Assembly (NCBI RefSeq): GCF_022179725.1
Contig: NZ_BPRC01000008.1
Location: 62,001-126,000, forward strand
Reading direction: 5' to 3'
Source: Methylorubrum aminovorans
GTDB lineage: Bacteria; Pseudomonadota; Alphaproteobacteria; Rhizobiales; Beijerinckiaceae
Length of the DNA stretch: 64,000 nt
Within the stretch, counting starts at the first letter, position 1, and each line of letters starts with the position of its first letter. Below the pieces are notes generated by a model. That model had not been told where the DNA came from. It made no database searches and saw only the letters and a program-made list of their open reading frames with translations. The position numbers were made by a program, and so were the translations under genes. Below are positions 7,756 to 18,511 of this stretch, piece by piece.

Positions 7756-10368
7756 TCAGTAATCCTGCGGCTCGGCCTCCACCAGGATCTCACGCTTGCC
7801 GGCATGGTTGGCCGGGCCGACGAGGCCTTCGGTTTCCATCCGCTCCATCAGCGAGGCGGCGCGGTTGTAGCCGATCTGCAGGCGACGCTGGATGTAGGAG
7901 GTGGAGGCCTTCTTGTCCCGCAGCACCACGGCCACCGCCTGCTCGTAGAGGTCGCCCCCTTCCCCGCCGCCGAACTGGCCGCCATCGAAGACCGGGCCAT
8001 CCTCGGACGGGGCGGCGCCGGCCGGGATCTCGCCTTCCTCCGCCGTGACAGCCTCCAGATAGGAGGGCCGGCCCTGGCGCTTGAGGTGGGCGACCACGCT
8101 CTCGACTTCCGAATCCGAGCAGAACGGCCCGTGCACGCGGGTCGTGCGTCCGCCACCGGCCATGAACAGCATGTCGCCCTGGCCCAGCAGCTGCTCCGCG
8201 CCCATCTCGCCCAGGATCGTGCGGCTATCGATCTTGCTCGTCACCTGGAAGGAGATCCGGGTCGGGAAGTTCGCCTTGATCGTGCCGGTGATGACGTCGA
8301 CCGAGGGGCGCTGCGTCGCCATGATCAGGTGGATGCCCGCCGCCCGCGCCATCTGAGCGAGACGCTGGATCGCGCCCTCGATGTCCTTGCCCGCTACCAT
8401 CATCAGGTCGGCCATCTCGTCGACCACGATCACGATGTAGGGCAGCGGGTTGAGGTCCATGACCTCATCCTCGTAGACCGCCTCGCCGGTGGTGCGGTCG
8501 AAGCCGGTCTGAACCGTGCGGGTCAGGGTCTCGCCGCGGGCGCGGGCCTCTTCGAGGCGGGCATTGAAGCCGTCGATGTTGCGCACACCGACCTTCGACA
8601 TCTTCTTGTAGCGCTCCTCCATCTCGCGCACGGCCCATTTGAGGGCGATGACCGCCTTCTTCGGATCGGTGACGACGGGGGAGAGCAGGTGCGGGATGCC
8701 GTCATAGACCGACAGCTCCAGCATCTTGGGATCGACCATGATCAGACGGCACTCTTCCGGCTTCAGGCGGTAGAGCAGCGACAGGATCATGGTGTTGATG
8801 GCCACCGACTTGCCGGAGCCGGTGGTGCCGGCCACCAGCAGGTGCGGCATGCGGGCGAGGTCGGCGATGATCGGCTCGCCGCCGATGTTCTTGCCCAGGC
8901 ACAGCGCCAGCTTGTGCTTGGATTCGACGAAGTCCTCGGAGGCGAGCAGTTCGCGCAGAAATACCGTTTCACGCTTGGCGTTCGGCAGCTCGATGCCGAT
9001 GGCATTGCGGCCGGGTACGACGGCGACGCGGGCGGAGACGGCGGACATCGAGCGGGCGATGTCGTCGGCGAGCGCGATGACGCGGCTCGACTTGGTGCCC
9101 GGTGCCGGCTCCAGCTCGTAGAGGGTCACGACCGGGCCGGGGCGCACGGCCAGGATGTCGCCGCGCACGCCGAAATCCTGAAGCGTGGCTTCCAGCATGG
9201 TGGCGTTCTGCTCCAGCGCCTCCGCCGAGACCTCGGAGCCCGGCGCCGCCTCACGCGGGCGGGCGAGAAGCTCCAGGGCGGGCAGCCGGTACTCGCCAGC
9301 CTCCGGGCGGGGCTCGAGCGGGCGCGGGCGCGCCGCCGGAGCCTGCGGCAGCGGGCGCGAGACGCGGGTGGACGGTTCGAGGGCGGCCGCCTCCGCCTCA
9401 CGGGCGTCAAGCGCAGGGCGCGGCGGGACGGCGCGGACGGGCCCGTCGTCCGCGTCGTCGTCCTGCGGTTCGAATTGCGGCTCGCGGCGGCCTGAGACAT
9501 CGGCATGCTCGCGGGCGTGCGGCGCCCAGGGCGCCTCCTCCGGGTCGGCGAAGGCGCGGCGCGCGGCGAGCGCGGGCGAGGCGCCGGCATAGGCGAGCCC
9601 CTCCCCCTCATCGGCCGGAGCCTGCCAGGATTCGAGCCGGGTGCGCAGCGAGGCGCGGCCGCGCATGACCGCTTGGGCGAGCGCCCCCAGCGACAGGATG
9701 CCGAGGCTCGGCTCGTCGGAATCGTGACGCTCCTCGTGGGCCGCAGCGCGGCCGGGCCGGGGCGCGGGGCGCGGGGCGCCGTAGGGTCCCTCCTCGTCCT
9801 CCTCGAAATCCGGCTTGGTGACGCGGCAGGCGGCGGTGAGGCTGAGGATGGCGATCGCCGCGAACAGGAAGCCGGCAAAGTGTGCCAGCGGCCCGACCAG
9901 CATCCGCGTTCCGGCGAGCAGCGCATCGCCCGCCACACCGCCCATGCCGGTGGGCAGCGGCCAGCGGGCGGTCGCCGGCACGGCGCTCGCGACCGCGCTC
10001 GCGGAGAGCACGCCGACGAACCACAGGGCCATGCGCACCCCCCCGTGCGGCAAGTCGCGCTCGCGCATCAGCCGCATGCCCCAGAGGACAGGCGGCAGCG
10101 CGAGCATGATCGAGCCGAGCCCGAGGAGCTGCATGGCGAGGTCGGCGACGACGGCACCGGGGCGCCCGAGCACGTTGTGCGCCCGCTGGTCGGTGGCGTG
10201 GTTGAGGCTCGGGTCGTCGATCGACCACGTCGCCAGGGCGACGGTCAGGGCGACCGCGCCGGTGAAGAGGATCAGGCCGCCGCACTCCGTCAGCCGCTTG
10301 GCCAGGAAGGGCCGCAGGCTGTCGACGAAGGTGTCGTAGGGCGACGCGGAACGGCGAAGGGAACGCAT
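7756..10368 (-). CDS. ftsK: DNA translocase FtsK
   Basis: 870 residues with the full FtsK layout. An N-terminal membrane domain with four hydrophobic segments lies within about residues 25-185. A Pro-, Ala- and Glu-rich linker follows to about 390. The motor has the Walker A GTTGSGKS near residue 510-520 and Walker [11 protein letters not shown]. The C-terminal gamma winged helix ([21 protein letters not shown]) reads KOPS sites. FtsK links septum formation to chromosome dimer resolution by pumping DNA and activating XerCD. Length is within the usual alphaproteobacterial range. It is transcribed alone, with a hairpin after it and a 209-base gap upstream. Confidence 0.97.
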   Translation of the reverse strand: MRSLRRSASPYDTFVDSLRPFLAKRLTECGGLILFTGAVALTVALATWSIDDPSLNHATDQRAHNVLGRPGAVVADLAMQLLGLGSIMLALPPVLWGMRLMRERDLPHGGVRMALWFVGVLSASAVASAVPATARWPLPTGMGGVAGDALLAGTRMLVGPLAHFAGFLFAAIAILSLTAACRVTKPDFEEDEEGPYGAPRPAPRPGRAAAHEERHDSDEPSLGILSLGALAQAVMRGRASLRTRLESWQAPADEGEGLAYAGASPALAARRAFADPEEAPWAPHAREHADVSGRREPQFEPQDDDADDGPVRAVPPRPALDAREAEAAALEPSTRVSRPLPQAPAARPRPLEPRPEAGEYRLPALELLARPREAAPGSEVSAEALEQNATMLEATLQDFGVRGDILAVRPGPVVTLYELEPAPGTKSSRVIALADDIARSMSAVSARVAVVPGRNAIGIELPNAKRETVFLRELLASEDFVESKHKLALCLGKNIGGEPIIADLARMPHLLVAGTTGSGKSVAINTMILSLLYRLKPEECRLIMVDPKMLELSVYDGIPHLLSPVVTDPKKAVIALKWAVREMEERYKKMSKVGVRNIDGFNARLEEARARGETLTRTVQTGFDRTTGEAVYEDEVMDLNPLPYIVIVVDEMADLMMVAGKDIEGAIQRLAQMARAAGIHLIMATQRPSVDVITGTIKANFPTRISFQVTSKIDSRTILGEMGAEQLLGQGDMLFMAGGGRTTRVHGPFCSDSEVESVVAHLKRQGRPSYLEAVTAEEGEIPAGAAPSEDGPVFDGGQFGGGEGGDLYEQAVAVVLRDKKASTSYIQRRLQIGYNRAASLMERMETEGLVGPANHAGKREILVEAEPQDY

Positions 10369-10502
10369 GCGCAGACCGGTCCGGTGTCAACGATCCGGTA
10401 AGGCTAATGCGGGCCGGTTAACGGCGGGCTAAGTGTGCGCCCCAAAGCGATCGCGACCCCGGCGGCCGTCGAATGATTCGAGATGTACCCGGTGTCGCTC
10501 CC

Positions 10503-10535
10503 AAAAAGCAGGAAGCCCCGGATCTCTCCGGGGCT
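10503..10535 (-). terminator. Rho-independent terminator of the porin gene
   Basis: AGCCCCGG (10514-10521) and CCGGGGCT (10528-10535) form an 8-bp stem with a 6-base loop. Read on the minus strand it is followed by a five-T run (AAAAA at 10503-10507 on the plus strand). It lies about 40 bases after the porin stop codon. Confidence 0.8.
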
Positions 10536-10577
10536 CCCCATATCCTGTCCCGATCTCGTCGGCGGACCGGCGTGGCC

Positions 10578-11834
10578 TCAGAAGGTGAAGCCGGTCTCCA
10601 CCAGGTAGCGCTCCTGCGAGCGCTTGGTGCCGTCGCGGCCGAAGCCGAAGCCGGGGGTGACGTCGTAGGCCTGCACCGTCGCGAACTCGCCGCGGACGAA
10701 GTAGCGGTCCCAGGTGAAGGTCGGCGTGATGGTGAACGAGAAGGCCGAGCTGCCCGGACCGTACAGGAGGCTGGTCGCGCTCAGGGTGTCGAAGCGGCTG
10801 CCCGATTGGGCGATGTACTCGACACGGCCGGCCAGACCGAAATTCTCGTTGAAGGCGTAGCCGGCCAGCAGCGCACCGCCCCAGGTCTCGCCGCCGATGA
10901 TCGGGGAGAAGTAGTTATCCTTGCGATCGACGGTGGTGTACTGGAAGTACGGCGCGATGATCCACGGCCCGTTGGCGTAGGTGTAGTTCACGCTGATGAT
11001 GCTGCTGTTCTGCAGCGAGTTGATCGTCGCGAACTGGAAGCGCGGGCTGCGGGTCGAGGAATCGAAGTCGCTGAAATGCGTGCCGCCGTTGATGCCGATC
11101 GTGTTCGAGTCGTCGAGCTTGTAGGTGGCAAAGCCCGTCACCCAGTTCAGCTCGCCCGAGTAGAAGCCGTCGTTCACCGAGACTGCCGCCGCGAACGGAC
11201 CGTTCGCGTAGTTCACCTGAACGCCCTGGTTGATAAAGTTCTCCTGGTTGAACACCAGACCGCGGGAGATGTTGAGGTTCTGGTAGGAGAACAACAGCTC
11301 GGAGCCGATGTTGGTGAACATCCGGCCGGCCTGGATCGACCACTCGTCGTTGATCTGCCACTTGCCGAAGGCGACCGGCACCGGGCCGAACAGCGACTGG
11401 GTCTGCTCGAACGAGGAGTAGAGCGGTAGGCCGAGCGCCGGGATCGAGTAGAGGCCGGCATGCACGTAGAACTGCAGCGGGCCATCCGCCTTCTGGATCC
11501 AGCCCTGGAGGTTCGTGAAGTCGACCCGGCCGTAGCGATCCTGCTCGACGCTCGGCGAGAGGATGCCGAAGGCGTTGGTCTGGGAATAGGCAAAGCCGGT
11601 GATCGCGCCGCCGACATAGATGTCGCCAAGTCCCGTGACGAAGCAGGCTGGGTTCGGGTTCGCCTTGATGAGACCGCCGAAGGTCGGGGTCGAGATCGCG
11701 GCCTTGCAATGCTCCTCGACTACAACCGGGGCCGACGCGGCGGCGGGCATGTCCGCGGCGAGAACTGGCAGCGCGGTGGCGCTCAGCGTCGTCAGCGCCG
11801 CGCCTGCGGCCAGAAACATTGTTTTGATTGTCAT
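10578..11834 (-). CDS. Outer-membrane beta-barrel porin, BBP2-like
   Basis: 418 residues from the ATG at 11834 (MTIKTMFLAAG), chosen because a clear signal peptide follows, with cleavage after LPVLAA. The mature protein is rich in alternating aromatic and small residues (GDIYVGGAITGFAYSQTNAF, FTNIGSELLFSYQNLN) and ends in TGFTF, with a C-terminal Phe typical of barrels recognised by BamA. It resembles the putative beta-barrel porin-2 (OmpL-like) family. Two cysteines near the mature N-terminus (EEHCKAA, NPACFVTG) may form a disulfide. A strong terminator follows it. Substrate and regulation cannot be told from the sequence. Confidence 0.75.
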   Translation of the reverse strand: MTIKTMFLAAGAALTTLSATALPVLAADMPAAASAPVVVEEHCKAAISTPTFGGLIKANPNPACFVTGLGDIYVGGAITGFAYSQTNAFGILSPSVEQDRYGRVDFTNLQGWIQKADGPLQFYVHAGLYSIPALGLPLYSSFEQTQSLFGPVPVAFGKWQINDEWSIQAGRMFTNIGSELLFSYQNLNISRGLVFNQENFINQGVQVNYANGPFAAAVSVNDGFYSGELNWVTGFATYKLDDSNTIGINGGTHFSDFDSSTRSPRFQFATINSLQNSSIISVNYTYANGPWIIAPYFQYTTVDRKDNYFSPIIGGETWGGALLAGYAFNENFGLAGRVEYIAQSGSRFDTLSATSLLYGPGSSAFSFTITPTFTWDRYFVRGEFATVQAYDVTPGFGFGRDGTKRSQERYLVETGFTF

Positions 11835-12175
11835 TGCGGTCAGCCCCAAGTTCGATACGGCCAAGGTGCCGAAGTCACCGCCGCGTCGCAAAATGAAGTT
11901 TTGCGCAAGTGCCCAATTTTTAGCCAGTTTTGAGCTGCATCAATCCGCGGCCGAAAAATGTTGCGCGAAGGCAACAATCCCTGAAACGGCGAGCGTTTAA
12001 CTTTCTTGCGAAAATCTCCCGTTTTCCTCACGATTGATTCACGATTGGGAAGACCTGAGCCGCGGCGGCGATCGACGAAGGCTTGGCGCGACTCAGCCAT
12101 CGACCCATGAAAAAGGCCCCGGCGCGGTGCGCCGAGGCCCTTTCTCAGATGCCCGCCGGGATGGCGGGCCGCCAC
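11835..12175. other. Porin upstream and amtB downstream region
   Basis: 341 bases between porin start and amtB stop, both minus strand. It contains the amtB terminator (12109-12145) and an AT-richer porin leader. The word TTGCGAAAATC near 12003-12013 also occurs, inverted, upstream of the collagen-like gene at about 35.05 kb. No gene is supported. Confidence 0.4.
12109..12145 (-). terminator. Terminator of glnK-amtB operon
   Basis: A long near-perfect hairpin (AAAGGCCCCGGCGC pairing with GTGCGCCGAGGCCCTTT, one mismatch) is followed on the minus strand by a T-run from AAAAA at 12110-12114. It sits some 30 bases beyond the amtB stop. Confidence 0.75.
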
Positions 12176-13672
12176 TCAGTAGTTGTAGGCGCGCTCGCCG
12201 TGATCGGCGATGTCGAGGCCCTCGCGCTCCTCCTCCTGCGTCACGCGCAGGCCGATCGTCAGATCGACGAGCTTGTAGAGGATCGCCGAGCCGATGCCCG
12301 ACCACAGGATGGTGAAGCCGACCGCCTTCGCCTGGGTGATCACCTGGGCGACCATGTCGTAAGCGCCGACGGTGAGTTCACCGGGCTTGGTGGTGTAGTC
12401 GGGGATGCCCGCGCCGCCGAGATCGGGCGAGACCAGGATACCCGTGGCGATGGCGCCGAGGATGCCGCCGACGCAGTGCACGCCGAACACGTCGAGGGAG
12501 TCGTCGTAGCCGAGCGCGTTCTTCACGGTGGAGCACATCACGAAGCAGACGGCGCCGGCGGCGAGACCGAGCACGATCGAGCCCATCGGGCCGGCAAAGC
12601 CCGCGGCCGGCGTCACGGCGACGAGGCCGGCAATGGCACCCGAGAGCATGCCGAGGAGCGACGGCCGACCCTTGGCGGCCCACTCGACGAAGAGCCAGGA
12701 CACGGCGGCGGCGGCGGTGGCGACGAAGGTGTTGATCATCGCCAGGCCCGCGGCACCGTTGGCCTCGAGGTTCGAGCCGGCATTGAAGCCGAACCAGCCC
12801 ACCCACAGGAGCGAGGCGCCGATCGTGGTCATGGTCAGCGAGTGGGGGGCCAGCAGGTCGCGGCCGTAGCCGATGCGCTTGCCGAGCATCAGGCAGCCGA
12901 CGAGGCCGGCGATGCCTGCGTTGATGTGCACGACGGTGCCGCCGGCGAAGTCGAGGGCGCCCCACTTGAACAGCATGCCGGCATCACCCAGCACCGCGTC
13001 GTACTCGGCCTTGGCCGCGGCATTGGCCTCGCCACCGGCGGCGGCAAGCTTGCGGGCCGCGTCGGCGAAGACATCGGGACCGCCCCAGTACCAAACCATG
13101 TGGGCCATCGGGAAGTAGATCAGCGTGACCCAGAGGATCGTGAACACGACCAGCGCCGAGAACTTCATCCGCTCGGCGAAGGCGCCGACGATGAGACCGG
13201 GGGTGATCATGGCGAACGTCATCTGGAAGCAGATGTAGACGTATTCGGGGATCACGACGCCGTTGGAGAAGGTGGCCGCAACCGAGTTCGGATCGACGCC
13301 CTTCAGGAAGGCCTTGGAAAACCCGCCGACGAAGTCGTTGAGGCCGCCGCCATTGGTGAAGGCGAGGCTGTAGCCGTAGGTGACCCACAGGAGGCAGACG
13401 ATCGAGGCGATCGCGAAGACCTGGGTCAGCACCGAGAGCATGTTCTTGGTGCGCACGAGGCCGCCGTAGAACAGGGCGAGGCCCGGCACCGTCATCAGTA
13501 GGACGAGGATGGCCGACAGCAGCATCCAGGCGGTGTCGCCCTTGTTGGGCACCGGGGCAGCGGCGGTGGCGGCGGGCTCGACCGTCGGCGCCTGCGCGAG
13601 CGACGGCTCGACGAGGAGGAGGCCGAGAGCGGCTCCTCCCAGCCCGAGCGCGAGAAGGTTACGAGGTTTCAT
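12176..13672 (-). CDS. amtB: Ammonium transporter AmtB
   Basis: 498 residues with a cleavable signal peptide (LALGLGGAALGLLLVEPSLA), a short Ala/Pro-rich linker and eleven predicted membrane segments. The twin pore histidines are visible in GTVVHINAG (about 247) and FGVHCVGG (about 398), and the conserved Asp in GALDFAGG precedes the first. It forms a trimer that conducts ammonia from periplasm to cytoplasm. The gene follows glnK by 132 bases on the same strand, the standard pairing in which GlnK plugs the channel when nitrogen is ample. Expression is probably from the sigma-54-like promoter upstream of glnK. Confidence 0.97.
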   Translation of the reverse strand: MKPRNLLALGLGGAALGLLLVEPSLAQAPTVEPAATAAAPVPNKGDTAWMLLSAILVLLMTVPGLALFYGGLVRTKNMLSVLTQVFAIASIVCLLWVTYGYSLAFTNGGGLNDFVGGFSKAFLKGVDPNSVAATFSNGVVIPEYVYICFQMTFAMITPGLIVGAFAERMKFSALVVFTILWVTLIYFPMAHMVWYWGGPDVFADAARKLAAAGGEANAAAKAEYDAVLGDAGMLFKWGALDFAGGTVVHINAGIAGLVGCLMLGKRIGYGRDLLAPHSLTMTTIGASLLWVGWFGFNAGSNLEANGAAGLAMINTFVATAAAAVSWLFVEWAAKGRPSLLGMLSGAIAGLVAVTPAAGFAGPMGSIVLGLAAGAVCFVMCSTVKNALGYDDSLDVFGVHCVGGILGAIATGILVSPDLGGAGIPDYTTKPGELTVGAYDMVAQVITQAKAVGFTILWSGIGSAILYKLVDLTIGLRVTQEEEREGLDIADHGERAYNY

Positions 13673-13804
13673 GGACAGGAAGCTCCTGATCGCAGTGCGT
13701 CACGCATTGAGGAGGGAGAGGCGGCGGCGCGGCCGGGCGCGTTCCGCCGGAACGGGTGATGGGCCGTCGGGATATCGGGGAGGAAACCGAGGCGGGCGGG
13801 CTCC

Positions 13805-14170
<366 letters not shown>

Positions 14171-14247
14171 TCACCGCCGGTCGCGCACCGGCCGAGACCC
14201 AGCGGTTCCGCAGGGATCGGGATGACCCTGCGACTGCGCGCCTTCAT

Positions 14248-14262
14248 TCAAGGACCGTGCCA
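14248..14262 (-). promoter_or_regulatory. Sigma-54 type -24/-12 promoter of glnK-amtB
   Basis: On the minus strand the bases read TGGCAC, five bases, then TTGA. The RpoN consensus is TGGCAC-N5-TTGC, so only one core base differs. Transcription would start about 90 bases before the glnK ATG. NtrC-activated RpoN promoters in front of glnK-amtB are well known in proteobacteria. I did not find an obvious NtrC site further upstream. Confidence 0.65.
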
Positions 14263-14403
14263 AGCGGAACCATTTTCGGTTTCGCCCTTCTGCCCAGAAC
14301 GTGAGCGAGCCGTGACACCGCGTCGAGCAGTCCGGTGGCGAAAATTGCCTTCTTGATGAGCAGGCAGCCTAACGGGTCGGCAGATCCGCTCTGATTGCCT
14401 GCT

Positions 14404-15282
14404 TCAGGGGCGACGCTGACGGATCAGGCCCTCCTGGGCGACCGAGGCGATGAGGTGCCCGTTCTCGTCGTGGAAGGTGCCGCGGGCGAAACCGAGAGCG
14501 CCGGAGGCACTCGGGCTGTCCTGCGCGTAGAGCAGCCAGGAATCGGCCCGGAACGGCCGGTGGAACCAGAGGGCGTGGTCGAGGCTCGCCGACTGGATCT
14601 CCGGGTCGAACACGGTGCGGCCGTGGGGGATCAGCGTCGCATCGAGCAGCGTCATATCCGAGGCGTAGGCGAGCACCGCCCGATGCACCGCCGGATCGTC
14701 CGGCAGGGGCTTCGTCGCGCGCATCCAGACATGGTAGCGGGCGGGCTTCGGCAGGCGGTCGCGATAGCGCTCGGTCTCGACCGGTCGCAATTCGATCGGC
14801 CAGGCCTGCGTGAAATAGGCGAGCATCGGCTCGGGCACGATGCTGCCGCCCTCGCGCACGAGGGTCCGCGCATCCGCCAGATCGCCCGGTCCCGGCACGT
14901 CGGGGCGCTCGGCGGCGTGCTCGTGGCCCGCTTCCGTGACGTGGAACGACACCGACATGGCGAAGATCGCCCGGCCCTTCTGGATCGCCTTGACCCGGCG
15001 CGTGGTGAAGCTGCCCCCGTCGCGGATGCGCTCGACCTCGTAGACGATCGGCACCGCGGGGTCGCCGCCGAGGAGGAAGTAGGCGTGCAGCGAGTGCGGC
15101 GGACGGGACGCCTCGACCGTGCGGGAGGCCGCGACCAGCGCCTGGGCGACGACCTGCCCCCCGAACACCCGCGGCCAGCCGATCCGGGGGCTGATGCCGC
15201 GGAACAGGTCGGTCTCCAGGCGCTCCAGATCGAGGATTGCCAGAAGCGCGTCGACGGGATCGGGCCTGAGGGTTTCGGACAT
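14404..15282 (-). CDS. tesB: Acyl-CoA thioesterase II
   Basis: 292 residues from MSETLRPDPVDALLAIL; the open frame continues upstream but the TesB fold begins here. It has the double hot-dog arrangement: an N-terminal half with FGGQVVAQALVAA and RPPHSLHAYFL, and a C-terminal half with ASLDHALWFH, a Ser/Pro-rich link and ASVAQEGLIR. These contain the Asp and Gln of the TesB catalytic triad. It hydrolyses medium- to long-chain acyl-CoAs in the cytoplasm. It is monocistronic and divergent from the UbiH-family gene with a 247-base gap. Confidence 0.93.
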   Translation of the reverse strand: MSETLRPDPVDALLAILDLERLETDLFRGISPRIGWPRVFGGQVVAQALVAASRTVEASRPPHSLHAYFLLGGDPAVPIVYEVERIRDGGSFTTRRVKAIQKGRAIFAMSVSFHVTEAGHEHAAERPDVPGPGDLADARTLVREGGSIVPEPMLAYFTQAWPIELRPVETERYRDRLPKPARYHVWMRATKPLPDDPAVHRAVLAYASDMTLLDATLIPHGRTVFDPEIQSASLDHALWFHRPFRADSWLLYAQDSPSASGALGFARGTFHDENGHLIASVAQEGLIRQRRP

Positions 15283-15529
15283 AGCGGCTTCTGCGACTCC
15301 GGGATGATGTGGTGACGACGGGATGACGACGAGGGGCGAGCGGCCCCAGTGCGGGGTGTGCCCGACGCACATAGCGGCCTTGCCCAGCGATGCCACGCGG
15401 GGCGTCCGCGCCCTGAGCGGCATCTGTCGCCGCCTGCACGGGATCGCGTGCGCGCCCCGCGCGGTCTATGGGGTAGGCTCGAGGGAACACTCGGAAACGC
15501 CTCGCCGGAGCCGAGGAAGAGGAAGGCCG

Positions 15530-16807
15530 ATGAACACAACGGATCGCCGTCCCGGACATCGTCCCGGAAGCCGTCACCTGCTCGTCGCCGGAGCGGGTAT
15601 CGCCAGCCTCACCCTGGCGGTCGCCCTGAAGCGGACGCACGGCCCGGCCCTCGACGTGACAGTTTGCGATCCCGGCCTCGAGGCGGGCGCCGCGCGCCAT
15701 CGCGGGCGCGCCTACGCCGTCGCGGCGGGGCCGCGGCGGATGTTCGAGCAGCTGGACCTGTGGCCGCGCATCGAACCGGCAGCGGAACCGATGCGCCGGC
15801 TCGTCATCAGCGACAGCCGCGTCGGCGATCCGGTGCGGCCGGTCTTCCTCACCTTCGGCGACGGGACCGAGAAGGAGAGCGCGGGCGAGCCCTTCGCCCA
15901 CATGGTCGAGGCCGAACCGATGGTCAGCGTGCTCCTCGACGCCGCGCGCGAGGCGGGCGTCCGGCTCGTCACCGCCGGAATCCGCGGTGCGGTGCCGGGG
16001 CCGCGCGCGAACCGAGTCAGCTTGAGCGACGGCAGCACGGAGGAGGTTGCGCTGGTGGTCGCCGCCGACGGAGCGCGCTCGGCCCTGCGCGAGGCCGCCG
16101 GAATCGGCTGGGTCGGCTGGTCCTACCCGCAATCGGGTATCGTCGCGACGATTCAGCATGCTCGCGACCACGAGGGCCGCGCCTTCGAGCACTTCCTGCC
16201 GAGCGGCCCCTTTGCGATCCTCCCGCTCAAGGCGGGGGGCGACCTCGGCCACCGTTCCTCCATCGTCTGGACCGAGCGCAGCGCCGACGTGCCGGCCCTG
16301 CTCGGCGGGGACGCCACCGAGACGCTGGCCGAGATCGAGCGCCGGTTTGGGCCCGAACTCGGCCGCATCGCCCTGGAGCACGGTCCGAGCGCCCACCCGC
16401 TGCATCTCGGCATCGCCCGCAGCTTCCGGGCGCCACGCCTCGCGCTCCTCGGGGACGCCGCCCACGTCATCCATCCCCTGGCGGGCCAGGGGCTGAATCT
16501 CGGGCTCGCCGGGGCGGCGGCGCTGGCCGAAGCCGTCACCGGCGCCCTGCGGCTCGGCCTCGACCCCGGCGCCGACGCCGTGCTGCGCGATTACGAGCAG
16601 GCGCGCCGCTTCGACAGCGTGGCGATGGCGGCGGCGACCGACGGGCTCAATCGCCTGTTCTCCAACGACAGCTTGGCGCTGCGCCTCACCCGGGATTTCG
16701 GGCTCGGCCTCGTCGACCGGATGCCGGGCCTGAAGCGCTTCTTCATCGGCCAAGCCTCCGCCCTGCGAGGCGAGACTCCGCGCCTGTTGCGGGGCGAAGC
16801 CCTGTGA
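15530..16807 (+). CDS. UbiH/UbiF-family FAD-dependent monooxygenase
   Basis: 425 residues from the ATG at 15530, preceded by GAGGAAGG. The N-terminal Rossmann motif is VAGAGIASLTLAVALKR, an atypical GxGxxS variant of GxGxxG. The C-terminal FAD motif GDAAHVIHPLAGQGLNLG is the UbiH/COQ6 signature. These enzymes hydroxylate the ubiquinone ring. Which carbon is modified cannot be told, as alphaproteobacteria use different UbiH/UbiL/UbiM sets. It converges on the chemoreceptor gene with a 15-base gap. Confidence 0.85.
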   Translation: MNTTDRRPGHRPGSRHLLVAGAGIASLTLAVALKRTHGPALDVTVCDPGLEAGAARHRGRAYAVAAGPRRMFEQLDLWPRIEPAAEPMRRLVISDSRVGDPVRPVFLTFGDGTEKESAGEPFAHMVEAEPMVSVLLDAAREAGVRLVTAGIRGAVPGPRANRVSLSDGSTEEVALVVAADGARSALREAAGIGWVGWSYPQSGIVATIQHARDHEGRAFEHFLPSGPFAILPLKAGGDLGHRSSIVWTERSADVPALLGGDATETLAEIERRFGPELGRIALEHGPSAHPLHLGIARSFRAPRLALLGDAAHVIHPLAGQGLNLGLAGAAALAEAVTGALRLGLDPGADAVLRDYEQARRFDSVAMAAATDGLNRLFSNDSLALRLTRDFGLGLVDRMPGLKRFFIGQASALRGETPRLLRGEAL

Positions 16808-16822
16808 GAGGCCGCGCGGTCG

Positions 16823-18511
16823 TCAGGCCGCGCGGACGGAGGCCAGGAACCGCGCGACCTCGGCCGAGAGATGCTCGGATTGGCGCGAAAGTTCGGAGGC
16901 CGACGATAGAACCTGGGAGGCCGCCGCACCCGTATCCTCAGACGCGCGCGCGAGGCCGACCATGTTGCTCGTCACCTCGGTCGTGCCGGCCGAGGCCTGA
17001 CCCACGCTGGACACGATCTCCTGGGTGGCGGCGCCTTGCTGCTCGACCGCCGCCGCGATGGCCGTGGTGACGGAATTGATCTCGCGGACCCGCTCCGTGA
17101 CCGAGCCGATCGCGCCGACCGCCTGACGCGTCGCGCCCTGGATCTGGCCGATCTGGCCCGAGATCTCCTCGGTCGCCCGCGCCGTCTGGCTCGCCAATTC
17201 CTTCACCTCCGCGGCCACGACCGCGAAGCCCCGGCCGGCCTCTCCGGCGCGGGCCGCCTCGATGGTGGCGTTCAGCGCGAGGAGGTTGGTCTGGCTGGCG
17301 ATATTCGAGATCAAGCTCACCACATCGCCGATCTGGGAGACGGCGCCGCTGAGTTCCTGCACGAGCGCAACCGTCCGATCCGCCTCGCTGGCGGCGCGCT
17401 GAGCCAGATCCGCCGATCCCGAGACCTGCCGGCCGATCTCCTGCACGGAGGCGCCAAGTTCCTCGGAGGCGGCCGCCACCGTGTTGACATTGACCGAGGC
17501 TTCCTCGGCCGCAGCGGCTACCGCGCCGGACTGGTTCGCGGTCTGGTAGGCCGTGGTCGTCATGCTCTCGGCCGTGGCATGGAGCTCGGTGGCCGAGGCG
17601 GAGACCATGCCGACGATGCCGCCGACCGCCTGCTCGAAACGCTCGGCCATCTGCCGCATGCCGGCTTTGCGCTGCTCCTCGGCCGAGGCGCGTGCGAGGG
17701 CGGACTCCTCCTCCAGCGCACGCGCGCGGATCAGACTGTCCTTGAAGACCTGAACGGCATCGGCAATGCGGCCGATCTCGGTCGCCTCACCCTGATGCGC
17801 GACGCTGACGCTCAGGTCGCCGCCCGCGAGGGTCTGCATGGGCCGCACCACGGAGTCGATGCCGCGCGAGACGCCGCGGACGATGACGAGGGCGAGCCCG
17901 ACCGAGAGCAGGATGGCGACCGTGATCGCGCCGAGAACCTGAACCTTGGTCGAGGCGTAGGCATCGGTGGAGGCGACCTCGGCCGCCGCCGCGCCGTCGT
18001 TGTTGAGCTTGATCAGGGATTCGAGCGCCAGCGATGCGCGCCGCCGCGGGGGCACGGCCTCGGTTTCATACAGGGCCAGAGCTTGCGTCTTCTCGCCCTG
18101 ACGCGACAGCCCCATGATCCGCTCGCCGACACCGGCGAAAGCGCGCCATTCCTGCCGGAACGTCTCGTAGAGCTTGCGCTCCTCGGCCGAGCTGATGAGC
18201 GACTCGTAGGCATCGGCGGCGGCATCGAGCTTCTTGCCGCGCTGAACGACATCGGTCTCGACGGTGGCCAGGCTCTTCGCATCCGTGGTCAGGACATGTC
18301 TCAGCAGGCTGGTGTTGTAGCGGCCGGTCAGCGCATCGACCTCCCCCGCGACGCGGACGCTGGGGAGCCAGTTCCGCTGGATGGTCTGAAGATGCCCGTT
18401 GATGTGTGACAGGCCCCCGAGGCTGAGGGCTCCCAATCCGAGCACCAGAATGGTGAGGATGGTGAAGCTCCCGATCAGCTTCGAGCGAATTGACAGAGTC
18501 CTGACAGGCAC
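16823..18511 (-). CDS. Methyl-accepting chemotaxis protein
   Basis: 562 residues. An N-terminal membrane helix ([20 protein letters not shown]) is followed by a periplasmic four-helix-bundle sensor to about 185. A second membrane helix ([20 protein letters not shown]) comes next, then HAMP, and then the long signalling hairpin. The hairpin tip reads [24 protein letters not shown], the CheA/CheW contact in all such receptors, with [10 protein letters not shown] after it. It lacks the C-terminal NWETF-type pentapeptide that tethers CheR. The ligand is unknown. It stands alone; no che genes are nearby. Confidence 0.95.
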   Translation of the reverse strand: MPVRTLSIRSKLIGSFTILTILVLGLGALSLGGLSHINGHLQTIQRNWLPSVRVAGEVDALTGRYNTSLLRHVLTTDAKSLATVETDVVQRGKKLDAAADAYESLISSAEERKLYETFRQEWRAFAGVGERIMGLSRQGEKTQALALYETEAVPPRRRASLALESLIKLNNDGAAAAEVASTDAYASTKVQVLGAITVAILLSVGLALVIVRGVSRGIDSVVRPMQTLAGGDLSVSVAHQGEATEIGRIADAVQVFKDSLIRARALEEESALARASAEEQRKAGMRQMAERFEQAVGGIVGMVSASATELHATAESMTTTAYQTANQSGAVAAAAEEASVNVNTVAAASEELGASVQEIGRQVSGSADLAQRAASEADRTVALVQELSGAVSQIGDVVSLISNIASQTNLLALNATIEAARAGEAGRGFAVVAAEVKELASQTARATEEISGQIGQIQGATRQAVGAIGSVTERVREINSVTTAIAAAVEQQGAATQEIVSSVGQASAGTTEVTSNMVGLARASEDTGAAASQVLSSASELSRQSEHLSAEVARFLASVRAA